Shown: positions 28,101 to 38,836 of the stretch, piece after piece
Position numbering within the stretch: position 1 is the stretch's first letter
Layout of the letters: each line of letters begins with the position of its first letter
Source of the DNA: Stercorarius parasiticus
Taxonomy: Eukaryota > Chordata > Aves > Charadriiformes > Stercorariidae
Length of the DNA: 64,000 bases
Reading direction: 5' to 3'
NCBI GenBank assembly: GCA_013396915.1
Contig: VWZL01002503.1
Coordinates: 324,896-388,895, forward strand
Notes under the pieces: model-generated
Seen by the model: the letters and a program-made list of their open reading frames with translations, nothing else
Database searches by the model: none
Told to the model about the DNA's origin: nothing
Position numbers and translations under genes: made by a program

Positions 28101-31100
28101 GGAAAGTCTGGATGAAGGAAGACTTCCCCTTGGTTGAGGAGGATCAAGTTAGAGATCAATTAAGTAAACTGGATATCCACAAGTCCATGGGTCCTGATGG
28201 GATGCACCCAAGAGTGCTGAGGAAGCTGGCAGAAGTCATTGCTGGGCTGCTCTCCATCATCTTTGAAAGGTCCTGGAGAACGGGCGAGGTGCCTGAGGAC
28301 TGGAGGAAAGCCAATGTCACTCCAGTCTTCAAAAAGGGCAAGAATGAAGACCTAGGAAACTACGGGCCGGTCAGCCTCGCCTCCATCCCTTGAAAGATGA
28401 TGGAACAGCTCGTTCTGGGCGTCATCTCAAAGCATGCGGAGAAAAAGAAAGCTACCGGAAGTAGCCAACACAATTCACCAAGGGAAAGTCATGTCTGACT
28501 AATCCGATAGCCTTCTACGATGGCATGACTGGATGGATAGATGAGGGGAGGGCAGTGGATGTTGTCTACCTTAACTTCAGCAAGGCTTTCAACACGGTCT
28601 CCCACAGTACCCTCACAGGGAAGCTTAGGAAGTGTGGGTTAGATGAATGGGCAGTGGGGTGGATAGACAACTGGTTGAAAGACAGAGCTCAGAGGGTCAT
28701 GATTAGGGGCACAGAGTCTGGTTGGAGGTCAGTGACAAGTGGTGCTCCCCAGGGGTCAGTACTGGGTCCAGTCCTCTTCAATATATTCATCAACGGAGGG
28801 ACAGAGAGCACCCTCAGCAGGTTTGCTGACGACACAAAGCTGGGAGGGGTGGCTGAAACACTGGAAGGCTGTGCCGCCATACGGAGAGAGCATGGGGGAA
28901 AGAAACCTTATGAAATTCAACAAGGGCAAGTGTAGGGTGCTGCACCTGGGGAGGAATAACCCCCCGCACCAGTACAGGTTGGGGGTGACCTGCTGGAGAG
29001 CAGCTCTGTGGAAAGAGACCTGGGAGCCCTGGTGGACAACAGGATGACCATGAGCCAGCAATGGGCCCTTGTGGCCAAAAAGGCCAACGGCATCCTGGGG
29101 TGCATCAAGAAGAGTGTGGCCAGCAGGTGGAGGGAGGTCGTCCTCCCCCTCTACTCTGCCTTGGTGAGGCCGCATCTAGAGCACTGTGTCCAGTTCTGGG
29201 CTCCCCAGTTCAAGAAGGACAGGGAACTGCTGGAGAGGGGACAGCAAAGGGCTACCAAGATGATGAGGGGACTGGAGCACCTCTCTTCTGAAGAAAGGCT
29301 GAGGGATTTGGGTCTCTTCAGTCTGGAAAAAAAGACAACTGAGGGGGGATCTTATCAATGCTTATAAATACTGAAAGGGTGGGTGTCAGGAGGATGGGGC
29401 CAGGCTCTTTTCAGTGGACAACGTCTGATAATGACAAACTAACTGCTGACCTTTTTTTTAAAGCAAAACCAGTCTTACAGAGCAAGTTCATCTTGAATCA
29501 GTAGTTCACCCCACAAGGCTGCAGCATTTTTGATCCGAAACCTGAAAGCTGGACTTAATGCACTGTTGAATCACAGCCTAATGCAATTTCAATGCCTGCA
29601 GTGTCTTCTGCAGGCGAGACCCAGGGCTGTCATGGCCCCTTTATACTGTCAGAGCAGATGGGGAAAATAAAAAAACCTCACACCTCATCTCTCAGACCCA
29701 AACAAGCACTTAAAAAAAGCTACTAATAAGATACGTCTGTGGTTCAGTAAGTCATGCTGGAGTTATTAGTACTACAATTGTTTTTTAAACATCACCTTCA
29801 CCAGTTACAGGATGCTCTTTATATTTTCATCAGTAAAGAACTAGTTTGCACCATGCTAATTCACTTCTATGCAACAGTAACACCAAAAGCAGGGTTAGCC
29901 TCAGAGACCTATTTCTGTAATAAGCCTGTTTGCATTAACAAGTCAAGCGTATCACAAATATTTCAAATCTTTTGGATCACCTATTAAACACTTTCCTTGA
30001 ATTGTGGCTTCCAAAGACCTACCCTTTAGCACTTATAACATATAGTTTCTGCATAAAGCTTTTAAAAACACAACCAAGAAACTGTGAATAATAAATTAAA
30101 ATAACAAGAGTGATAAGAGATCATTTTATCACCCAAGCAGACACAGAAGAAAGAAGAAAACAAGGCTGCAGCAGAATTTCTACCCCCAAGGCACTGTCCC
30201 ATGACCATCATTCCCTCCATTCCCTTCCATCTTACTTTTATAATTCCAGTGGATGCTGGTGACTTGGATCTCCTGAGTTGGAATATATTCCTCAATGAAT
30301 TTCTTTCCCTGCAGTCGGTGCCAGAGTGTGGTTTTCCCAGTGTTCCTGTCCCCTCGGATGACAATTTTCACTGGGGAAAAGAGCAAGCAGACAAATAAAG
30401 TTGATTAAAAACAAATTGAAGAATGCTGTGAAAAGCACGTTAACTTTTTGCAAGCATTATTCAGACATAATTAGTTCTCCTATATTACACAGGCATAGAT
30501 GGGGTTTGTTAAAAAACATGAGCCTCAGTCATTAAAATTAGCGTTTATTCAGCTGCTCACACTAGCTCAGCAGAAAGAACCAACATCAAGATTGAATCTC
30601 CAGACTCTGCACAACTTCATCCAGCTGAGTGTCCATTCCTTCCATCCTCCTGCCTTCTCTACCTCTACCTAGCCCGTACTCCCATTCACCATACCCTGTT
30701 CCTTTGCCAGCCTTTTGTGCCAGGCTTCTCCTTCAATTACCCCCTCTATCACTCCCCATTTCTCCTTAAACACTTCTCATTCCTTGAGAAAATGCTCACT
30801 TCCTAGATCCACTTGCCCCAAGTCCCTGAAAACTCAAGGACCGGTTCTCAGCAGAGCCGATGAGGCCGGGTTCTGTGTTCAGAGGTGCTGCTCCCTACAT
30901 CCCCCAGGGGTGCAACTCTGAACCCCAGCAGCGGTGAAACCATTCTGGGATGGGTTTGGAGAGCTGAGAGGCAGCTTCTGGTGAACATCACCGCAGAGTT
31001 AAGCTGCCATTGCTTTCAGTTATCCCCAGCTTTCTTGCACTGGGGCAGCAGCCCCTTTTCCAGGGGAAGCAGAACAAGACTGTGTATTGGTGCTCCAGCT

Positions 31101-34100
31101 CACAGCCCAGACGGTCTGAGGTGAGGAGGCAATCCTTGGCAGGGACAAGGGGCAAGGCAGTGAATGTTCACAGGAGTCTATCTTAAACTGCCTCCGATAA
31201 ATTCACCAAATTGCCTCTGTTGATAGCCACAGTTCGATTCCAATTAAATCAAAATCAGTCTACATTACATGCTTAGAAGCAAGCTAAACTGAACCAAAAC
31301 AAGCATGCCCCTTTGGGGTCATAAACTCACTTAAATAACAGTGAAATAAAACCAAGAGAAACTGCATCTCTGAGGGTCCTCTGTGTGTCAGAGAGACAGC
31401 CTCTACCACAGGAGCCAGCCCTTAGCTGGTTTTAGGTGCAGGTGTACTGATGGCACTCGGCATTCTCAGAATCCGCAGCCTTAGGTAAAGGCACAACAGC
31501 CCCATTTCCACCGACTGGCCTCGCACCAGCTCATCTACCAGCATGCGCCTCCGCTTGTGCACGTGCTTGTACCCGCTGCAAGGAAAGTCAGTCAATGGAG
31601 AAACTCATTCAGATCCTCCCAAAGAAGTGTCCAATGTATGAACTGTACACAACCCAGCAAAGTAACTCCTGTAGCAATTAATATCATGAACTTTCCAGAG
31701 TCTACCCTAATGTTACCATTTTCTTTCTGAAAACAGTATGTGTTGTTTTCTAAATTTTCTGTTACATTAAAGGATGGGATTTTTTTAAATACCATCCTTG
31801 TTTTAAGTGGCAACCACAAGGCTATTAGGATACGTAAGCTGACTTGAACAGAATTTTTATGCTTGCGTTTTGAATAGGAGCTATTATCCCCTAGAAAATG
31901 GGCCACTCAGAGGCATCTAATGGCAGATTCAGGTGATTAGCATTAGGTTGTGCATCATCATTTGGGCAAGGAAATCTCAGACTGAAGGCTGCCTTCTGTT
32001 GTAACTCAGGAGCTATTGCAGGCATTTCAGAGAAAAGTTTAAGAGGTAAACTTTAAGGTATGTGCTGGTTTTGGCTGGGACAGAGGTAATTTTCTTCATA
32101 GTAGCCAGTATGGGGCTGTTTTGGATTTGTGCTGGAAACAGCATTGGTAACACAGGGATGTTTTAGTTATTGCTGAGCAGTGTTGGGACAGCATCAAGGC
32201 CTTTTCTGCCTCCCACCAGGGAGGGCTGTAGGTGCACAGAAAGCTGGGAGGGGACACAGCCGGGACAGCTGACCCCAGCTGCCCAAAGGGCTGTCCCACA
32301 CCATAGAGCATCATGCTCGGCATGGAAAGCTGGGGGAAGGAGAAGGAAGGGGGGGATGTTTGGAGTGATGGCATTTGTCTTCCCCAGTCACCGTTACGCG
32401 TGATGGAGCCCGGCTTTCCTGGAGATGGCTGAACACCTGCCTGCGATGGGGAGCAGTGAGTGAATTTCTTGTTTTGCTTTGCTTGTGCACAGCTTTTGCT
32501 TTATCTATTAAACTGTCTTTATCTCTTTATCTGCCCACGAGTTTTCTCACTTTTACCCTTCTGATTCTCTCCCCCATCCCACCTGAGGCAAGTGAGCAAG
32601 CAGCTGTGTGGTGTTTGGTTGCCAGCTGGTGTTAAACCATGACACGGTAAAACAGACAACACTACGAAGCCTCTGGAACAGTTTTGTCTGGTAAAATCTC
32701 GTGCTGCAGTTTCACTGTGCTTTTGCTGCTGTTCACTGAGATGTACTGTTGTTTATTCTTTTACAAAGTTACTTATTAAAATAGCAAAAGGATAACAAAG
32801 GCAAAACCGAACACAGTATTTATAGGCTGACTTCATTTACAGGTCTCAGCGCATCTCTGCGGAGACAACAAACCATGTCCTGCATTTCCTGTCACTCTGT
32901 GTGTGATTCTGTTTCCTGCTTACAGTGAAACAATCAATGCTGGGTTCCTTTGATTTTTTGTGAATTAATGCAGCAAGTCCATGGCATAGGCAGAATGAGA
33001 TTCCATTTGCCCCCTTTAAAACCCAAGGCTTTCTAAATGCTCTCACTGCCTACCTTAGAGCACCATTTTAAAATTCATATTCCCCCACGAAGTGCAGCAT
33101 GAGATACTGAAACAGTGAGTTTAAAGGGACAAATGGATCCTCCCTTAAATACTTAGGCTGCTCTCAAGGTGCACTCTCAGGATCACTGCCAGAGGACTTC
33201 ACTGTGAGCTCTCCCCAGAAGGGGTGATCCTACCTCCCCCGGGACCTTCCTAGTGCCAAGAGCATTATTTACACAGCTACACATTTGAGTCGGATCAAGG
33301 AACTGAACGAGCTGAAAACTAACCCCAAAATTATTCCTTTTCAGTTTTCTTCTCTAGCTCAAGTGCCCAGCTGCAGGAGCAGTAGGAGCAACACACAGGA
33401 GACACGGCTGGAATGGCAAGGAGACCACCCCACCCCTGAGCAGCTCACGTTCAGATCAACGCAAGGTGCTTGTGGCACCACATGCTCAGTTTGAACAGGT
33501 CCAAAGGCCCTTTGCAGCTTCAGCAATCTCCGTATCAGGATCTCTTACCTCCTACACAGTGCATGAGTTTTCACTGACTTTTTTTCCTGAAGAAAGAAAA
33601 AGTCTTTAAAAAGAGAACAGGAGGAAGGCAGTTGATGTAAATCATTTTTAGCAAAATAAAATCTGTATTTGGGACTTGGCTGGGGCAGGTGTACTCAGTG
33701 ACAGGCATCTTCAAGACAGGAAGAGTTGAGTGAGCTTCAGGGTGCAGCCAGGCAGGTACATCACAGGCCTGGGCTGTGTCTGAATGCAGAAAAAGAACCA
33801 GTAATTATGGGTGAGGTTAGTACCGTTACCTACAGGACAGTAACAACTGCTGCCTTATTTTGATTTTAAGTTAAATCAGTACTTACTGCAACCGCCATAG
33901 GTTTGTGGCAAAGACAGGAAAATTATCTGTGGGAAGAAGGGTAGGGATGGGGAATAGATCAAGATGAGAAGAATCATAGAATCACATAGCGCTTTATTCA
34001 TATTGTCACTGCATCAGGACAAATAGAGGGATTTCCACTCTCCAGATGAGGAAACGGAAGCAGAGCAGTGAAGATACAGGCCCAGAGAGCAGGTCTCAGG

Positions 34101-37100
34101 CCAACTCAGAACTAGAAAGGAGCAACTCCCAGCTCTGCCCATATTGCTCCAGCACACTGCAGCAACTAAGGATCTCAGACCCCGTAGCAAAGATCCCCAA
34201 ACTTTCTCTGCTAATAAGCCCCATACAGAGGGTCATAACCTTGCCCTCATTAAGGTCTTTGGGACTGTGACTACAAGGCTGCAATTCAAATGCTTTAAGC
34301 TGGTTCTGCTGCCAAAAGCAGCACACCTGATCTGCAGACACCCCCAACCACGCTTCCCCAAGGAGAAGAGGCCAGACAGCAGTCAAAGCCACAAGGTGCA
34401 CAAACACCCGCACCAGCAGTAGCAGAAAACGCGAGAAGGTGGGAAGCAGCAGGACGAGGGGACGCCTTTCTTTTCGGAGTAGTGCCGATTACAACTACAG
34501 AGTCTGGGAATTACTACTCTCAAACAACAAAAAAGAAGTAAGGACTATAATGATTACCAAAAGGATACATGGTATTAATTTTGTCTTTTAAAGCACGTTT
34601 TAGGCAGAAAAGTAATAAGGGGAAGGACTGAGGGAAGTCTTGGAGCTACTGACTTGGGTATTTCATCACTGGTGACTGTAACGGGCAGGCTACAGCTGCC
34701 CAGAGGAGAGCAGCCCATGCTCAAGGCACACGCAGCTGTGGGGTTTGTCACGTGGCGAGCACACTGGATGCAGTGTCAAGAATAAAGCCCAAAGCAGGCG
34801 GCGTGCCGTGTTCTGGGTGACAGGATGGATGGATCTGAACCTTTAACACTTCCACATCGTTTGCTCCTGTCACTGATCACCAATGGATAACTCCCAGGGA
34901 ATCCTCTTGCCAGTGCAACCCAGCCAGGACCCTTCCTTACACCCTTGTTTGCTCATCATTGCCTCACATGAACTTCCACATTTGAGTAACCTGGTGCTGG
35001 TACTTCCTTCTGTAATTTGTTTAAACAAGCACCGCTGCCAAAGGAATGAGATCCACCTCACTTGCTCTCCACCAAGCCCGCTTGCTCTGGCCTGTGCTAC
35101 CCTCCCTGGGCTAGCACAGCTACCCGAATGGTGATCAGCAGACCTGACCCAAGTTTTCACAAAGATTGGTTCCCGTACTTGGAACCATGATCTCCCATAA
35201 ACATCCAAGCCATTACATACGTGGTACAGACCCACATCATTTTCATCTCTGTACCTTCCATAGCGCTCAGGGAACTCTGGTGTTATTTGGGCCACAGTAT
35301 GTAAAACGCGGGAGCTCCGTGCAGATGATAAAGAGAGCAAACAAGGAGTGTGTGTGCTGGGAATGCAATATGAAAGTGTTTTTGTTTTGAAATAGGATGT
35401 CCCATGCAGAGGACGTGACTGCTGCCGAGGGCTAATACTGGCCTTTGCTCTCATCATTTCATTAGAAATCTAAAGTTGCTCACCCTGCAACACTCTTCCT
35501 TTTGAAAACTTAGCTGAGTGGGAGAGAGACTGTCAAAATTAATCATTTTAGTTCAGCGTAGAGGTGCATGCTACCCAGTGCTTTTAATCCTCAGCTTGTA
35601 ATCCTTAGAACACCACACCATCTTCAGTGTCACCTCAAACCGGGGGGCTGTCTGGTTACAAAACGTACTTGCCAGCCATGAAGGCTGGCACAGCATGGCC
35701 TGTTCTGAGCCCTGCAGTGAGGCACCGAGAGCCAGGTGATAAGGCCATTTACTGCCCACTTTATCAGCAAGCAACTCAAGGCATTCTCAGCACACTAAAT
35801 ATACTTCTGGGAAGGAAACGGGCTTCAGCTCACAGCCAGTAATGGTCTACGAAAGCAAGGAAACATTTCTGTAAAACAAGTAACCACAGCACCCTTTGGT
35901 TTAGGTTCAGGCAACTGCAGGAGAACAGAAGAGTTTCAAAGATCTGTAGGTGTTAATGGTGGCTGCAAAACACCTTTTGCACTCCTCTGCTGAATGTCAC
36001 ACATTTGGGAAGAAAGGAGCCCTGGCAGTGCATAGGATTTGCAGCTCTGCCCTTCCCGAGCAATGGCCCTTGTAATGACATTCCTTCACAGCCCGCCTTC
36101 ACCTCAGACCATAACCTCACCATGCTGGAACCTGCCCCTCTCTCCAGTGCCACGGCTGTGTAGGGTTACTTGGAAGCCCTTTCGTAATCCTGCCTGTATC
36201 TCCTATAAATATTATACAACAGCGATCCAGGAAGAGTTACTATGGAGATTGGAAAGCTTCCCTTATGGCAGTGACTGAAAGCTGCAGTTTTAGTCCAGAT
36301 ATGAAAGCAGTAACTAGAACACAAATCCTGATAAAACAGGGCACGAACCAAAAAGCTTTCCCAAGGCTCTCAGTAATGAGACAAAAAGCAGCCAAGCTAC
36401 AGTTGGTAGCTCAGCTGCTGGCATTTTTGGCCTTGCTGCATTAATGGCAAGTAGGTACATATCCACGCAGGTTCACTGACAGCACAGTTAGTCAACACGT
36501 CCTCGTCAACTGCTGTGCCAGCAGGATGCACCTGATCCATACCATCCACAGCACAAATGTTCACTCCCTGAAAAGTCAACTCCGTTCTCCTACATAATTC
36601 ACAAGCTGGTACGAGCTACCTGATCTCAACATGCACCAGTGAGGCACGTGGATGTGTTCTGGTCTGTGGGCTGCACGAAGCCTCTGCACAGATCAATGGT
36701 CTTTAACCAACAGATCTCCAGGTACGTGTTTAACCACACAGTGCTGTATTCCAAGGCAAAATAGTTTCATCCTCACCCCCTGTCTTTCACTGGAAATAAA
36801 GTCTCTTAACAACATTGTGCTTCTGTTCACATTCCTGACTGCTTGCTAAGACACTAATTTTCTAAATTAAGCACTACTGGCATATCTAACAGATGCACAA
36901 TGGACAAAAGCACCAAATGCTCTCCCTAGTATAGCACAGAGCTTCAAAACATATCCATTCAAAAGCCCAGTCAACAGTGATAATACTAATAAAAGCAAAA
37001 AAACCCCAACCCCAAAGTGCAAACCTCTCCCTTCATGTTCTCTTTCAGATTAAGATCCAACATAAGCTCTATTCCTCCAACACGTGTGCCTTTGCAGAAT

Positions 37101-38132
37101 GTATTTAGTGCCATGTTTACAAATCAGTCTCCTTCTAAACAGCCAGTCTCTCGGCCTTCTACAATCTGACTTCCCTGCCCGCCTGGATCCACACAGACGA
37201 GCTGATACTCGCAGCGCTCTCTGGTACCATCTCTATTTTCAGCAAGGATGACATAACTACCATCCCCGTCTCACAATTGTTATTTTGGGATGTATTTCAC
37301 ATACTTGCAGTGCCCTCCTGAAACATTAGAAATAACCTTTCCTGAGCATCAAGGGAAAAACGCAACCCTGAGCCTCAACACTGAAAGGAAAAAAATTCTG
37401 AAAACGTTCCCTGAGAAAAGAGCAAACGTATCAGTTGCAGAAACAGACAGTGAGAATGAAATTATGTACCAAGGGCACGTAAAGGCATACATCACTCCCC
37501 TTGTATTGAAGCTTGTCAGGGCAGAGCTTTTCAATAGACCCTTATCATATAACCACTAGAGCTTAATTATAAATACCATTATCCTGGGCTGCAGGGAAGG
37601 TCACCCACATACTCAGGGGAGTTACCCTCTTGATGGTTTAACTGACAAAAATTGATTTACAAGGAATTCTCTCTTGCGCCACAGTCAGCGGAAAGCAGGC
37701 AGCCGTTCAGGACATCTGCTGACTGGGGACACTGCTGCACTACAGGTTCCCGAGTCCCACACAGAAAGAGAAAAGTTTCCCATCCCTCCTGCCTCCCACG
37801 CTTCCGCAAACTCTAACATTTCATTGCAAACTTGGCTTCGGGCAAATACTGGCAAAAGCACCACCATGCACAACGAAAGCATATGCATGTCACAGTTCCA
37901 CCACGCTATGGGGCATCAGATGGGTCACACCGACGCATCTCGCCTCCCGCCCGCGGCCAGCCGTGGCCCCTGCCAGACCCCCGAACCTGGGCTCCGACTC
38001 ACTGTTATACTGGACTCCCTTGGCAAACCTCCTCTGCAGAGCCTGGTTCATGGACTGCAGCCCCGCAGGGATATTCTTGTCTCTGACCGGAGTCTGGTCC
38101 GAGCCCACCAGCTTCTTCAGGGCCGAGAACAT
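7079..38132 (-). CDS. RABL6: RABL6 (RAB-like 6 GTPase), exons 1-8, 5' part of the gene
   Basis: RABL6 (also PARF) is an atypical Ras-superfamily protein linked to cell proliferation. Seen: eight exons on the minus strand (38003-38132, 30236-30370, 23642-23689, 17210-17262, 15533-15624, 14514-14654, 13307-13412, 7079-7182), all with GT-AG borders and matching phases, giving about 269 codons. The protein starts [13 protein letters not shown] and carries the P-loop GDRNTGKT and the putative switch I segment [17 protein letters not shown] stands at the G3 position and LGNYRDMG at G4; both are non-canonical, as in the human family member. The last exon ends in a helical segment, [16 protein letters not shown]. 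The start codon has A at -3 and G at -1. The human protein continues with a long Pro/Ser-rich and Lys-rich tail, so the 3' half lies left of the window. Identification is secure from near-identity to human RABL6 through all eight exons. Confidence 0.96.
8503..8958 (+). repeat. CR1 LINE, 3'-end fragment
   Basis: This is the 5'-truncated end of a chicken-repeat-1 type LINE. Diagnostic stretches in order are AGGACAGGCTGAGAGAGTTG, TTCAGCTTGGAGAAGAAAAG, AGGAAGAAATTCTTTGCTGT, CAGGTTGCCCAGAGAAGCTG and GGTCCCTTTCAACCCAACTG. It ends in the short tandem tail TGTGATTCCGTGATTC, a mutated form of the CR1 octamer tail. It is inserted antisense to RABL6 and is non-coding. Confidence 0.93.
10726..10752. repeat. 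Perfect 11-bp inverted repeat, 5-base loop
   Basis: The arms are CTTATACCTTC (10726-10736) and GAAGGTATAAG (10742-10752), separated by TCTCT. It could form a small hairpin on either strand. No function is evident. Confidence 0.7.
11518..11688 (+). repeat. CR1 LINE, short 3'-end fragment
   Basis: About 170 bp of the CR1 3' end. It starts at CAGGTTGCCCAGAGAAGCTG, continues through GGCCAGGTTGGACGGGGCTT and GGTCCCTTCCAACTCAAACC, and ends CATTCTGTGATTCTATGA. It resembles the copy at 8503-8958 over the same part. It lies in RABL6 intron 7, antisense to the gene. Confidence 0.93.
13307..13412 (-). CDS. RABL6: RABL6 exon 7 (106 nt)
   Basis: The acceptor GAGACAG is followed by residues [18 protein letters not shown] and [17 protein letters not shown], ending in phase 0 at CAG|GTAAGA. 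It covers the end of the GTPase-like domain. Confidence 0.95.
13413..14513. other. RABL6 intron 6
   Basis: An intron of 1.1 kb between exons 7 and 6 in genomic order. I saw no repeat or exon-like sequence in it. Confidence 0.85.
14514..14654 (-). CDS. RABL6: RABL6 exon 6 (141 nt)
   Basis: It completes the Trp codon, then reads [18 protein letters not shown] and [18 protein letters not shown]. The NYRD element stands where NKxD is expected in small GTPases, as in human RABL6. The donor is AG|GTAGGA. Confidence 0.95.
14655..15532. other. RABL6 intron 5
   Basis: An intron of 0.9 kb between exons 6 and 5. I saw nothing notable in it. Confidence 0.85.
15533..15624 (-). CDS. RABL6: RABL6 exon 5 (92 nt)
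   Basis: The acceptor is CCTCAG. The exon encodes [18 protein letters not shown] and then [12 protein letters not shown], ending in a split Trp codon before GTAAGA. The segment VVMMFDIT is a core beta strand of the GTPase fold. Confidence 0.95.
15625..17209. other. RABL6 intron 4
   Basis: An intron of 1.6 kb. It contains the 22-bp perfect palindrome at 16127-16148 and nothing else that I recognise. Confidence 0.85.
16127..16148. repeat. 22-bp perfect palindrome
   Basis: The half-site AGTACAGTACT is followed directly by its reverse complement AGTACTGTACT, with no spacer. It is flanked by further GTACTGTACT-type repeats, so it probably arose from a short (GTACT)-like tandem repeat. Confidence 0.85.
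17210..17262 (-). CDS. RABL6: RABL6 exon 4 (53 nt)
   Basis: The acceptor TTTTTAAG is followed by residues [17 protein letters not shown], completing the split Gly of exon 3. The donor is GAG|GTGAGT. Confidence 0.93.
17263..23641. other. RABL6 intron 3
   Basis: An intron of 6.4 kb, mostly AT-rich. It has a 16-base A run at 17279-17294 next to the exon 4 acceptor side and no repeat family I can name. Confidence 0.8.
23642..23689 (-). CDS. RABL6: RABL6 exon 3 (48 nt)
   Basis: The acceptor TTTTAG is followed by residues [15 protein letters not shown], then donor AAAG|GTAAGA. The segment WDVVDKG occupies the G3 position but lacks a canonical DxxG. Confidence 0.94.
23690..30235. other. RABL6 intron 2
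   Basis: An intron of 6.5 kb carrying the CR1 copy at about 27,500-29,425. The remainder is AT-rich with no recognised exon. Confidence 0.8.
27500..29425 (+). mobile_element. CR1 LINE fragment with degraded ORF2 (reverse transcriptase)
   Basis: Plus-strand, non-LTR retrotransposon of the CR1 clade, inserted antisense in RABL6 intron 2. In order it shows the linker before the RT ([19 protein letters not shown], near 27,760), RT finger residues ([18 protein letters not shown], near 28,190), an RT palm segment ([16 protein letters not shown], near 28,570), [17 protein letters not shown] (near 28,740), the FADDTKLGG catalytic box (near 28,825) and the C-terminal region with [19 protein letters not shown] (near 29,150). 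It is broken by a frame change near 28,090, a stop at 28,392 and further breaks near 28,500 and 28,930, so it is inactive. Both ends are missing: there is no endonuclease domain, and the usual CR1 3' tail is absent after about 29,425. Confidence 0.93.
30236..30370 (-). CDS. RABL6: RABL6 exon 2 (P-loop, 135 nt)
   Basis: The acceptor CCCCAG precedes TG, which completes the split Met; [16 protein letters not shown] follows. This exon holds the nucleotide-binding P-loop GDRNTGKT and [18 protein letters not shown]. The donor is A|GTAAGA. Confidence 0.95.
32061..32644 (+). mobile_element. Solo LTR of an ERVL-like endogenous retrovirus
   Basis: A 584-bp element that begins TGTGCTGGTTTTGGCTGGGA and ends GGTGTTAAACCATGACA, so it has TG...CA termini. 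The body matches the LTR type widespread in bird genomes (GGGACAGCTGACCCCAGCTG near 32,260; TGGTTGCCAGCTGGTGTTAA near the end). An ATTAAA-type poly(A) signal lies near 32,508. The flanks AGGTA (32056-32060) and CGGTA (32645-32649) look like a 5-bp target duplication with one mismatch, as expected for ERVL. No internal coding sequence remains, which fits removal by LTR recombination. Confidence 0.8.
33975..34160 (+). repeat. MIR-like CORE-SINE fragment
   Basis: The segment CATAGCGCTTTATTCATATT followed by TCCAGATGAGGAAACGGAAG and CAGAGAGCAGGTC resembles the MIR core region. There, a GCGCTTTA motif precedes CAGATGAGGAAACTGAGGC. It is strongly diverged, as expected for an element that predates the amniote radiation. 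It lies in RABL6 intron 1. Confidence 0.55.
38003..38132 (-). CDS. RABL6: RABL6 exon 1 (start codon, 130 nt)
   Basis: ATG at 38130-38132 in the context AAAGATGT. It encodes 43 residues from [10 protein letters not shown] to AKGVQYN plus the first base of a split Met codon. The donor is A|GTGAGT. It sits at the edge of a CpG-rich island. Confidence 0.95.
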
Positions 38133-38478
38133 CTTTCTGGTCCCACACCTGCGCCACCACCTGCGGGAAAAGGGCCGCTGCGCCGGGGCTCAGGGGCAGG
38201 GCGGCCCCGGGGCAGGGGGCATCGGGGGGGCTCACGGCGGCGCGGGAAAATCAGGGCTGGGGCAGGGCTGGGTCGGCCATGAGGGGCCTCCCGGGCTCGG
38301 CAGGGCGGAGGTGTGCGGGCTCGGCTTGGCCCGGCCCGGCCCACAGCGGCGGGGAGGGGGCTCAGCCGGGGCCCCGCCGTGTGCCGGGGTGCGGGGCGCT
38401 AACCGGGCATGGCCCGGGACCGGGGCGGCGCGGGGAGACGGGAGGGCTCCTGCCGGCGGCGGGGGGCCCGGGCGGCGG
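38133..38478. promoter_or_regulatory. CpG-island promoter and 5' UTR of RABL6
   Basis: Very GC-rich sequence with dense CpG immediately upstream of the RABL6 start codon, including repeated CCCGGC and GGGGCGG-like boxes. There is no TATA element. It continues into the assembly gap, so the transcription start cannot be placed. CpG-island promoters are typical of broadly expressed genes such as RABL6. Confidence 0.75.
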
Positions 38479-38836
38479 NNNNNNNNNNNNNNNNNNNNNN
38501 NNNNNNNNNNNNNNNNNNNNNNNNNNNNNNNNNNNNNNNNNNNNNNNNNNNNNNNNNNNNNNNNNNNNNNNNNNNNNNNNNNNNNNNNNNNNNNNNNNNN
38601 NNNNNNNNNNNNNNNNNNNNNNNNNNNNNNNNNNNNNNNNNNNNNNNNNNNNNNNNNNNNNNNNNNNNNNNNNNNNNNNNNNNNNNNNNNNNNNNNNNNN
38701 NNNNNNNNNNNNNNNNNNNNNNNNNNNNNNNNNNNNNNNNNNNNNNNNNNNNNNNNNNNNNNNNNNNNNNNNNNNNNNNNNNNNNNNNNNNNNNNNNNNN
38801 NNNNNNNNNNNNNNNNNNNNNNNNNNNNNNNNNNNN
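38479..38836. other. Assembly gap (358 N)
   Basis: A run of N between the CpG island and a minisatellite. Both flanks are hard to sequence, which probably explains the gap. Confidence 1.

Larger units (their letters stand above)
30371..38002. other. RABL6 intron 1
   Basis: An intron of 7.6 kb. It contains an exon-like minus-strand stretch at about 31,440-31,580, an ERVL-type solo LTR (32061-32644) and a MIR-like SINE (33975-34160). I saw no other feature. Confidence 0.85.

Noticed and set aside
37674..38282. 202-codon plus-strand open frame
   Set aside because: It is antisense to RABL6 exon 1 in CpG-rich sequence. The minus strand has the conserved exon with proper splice sites.
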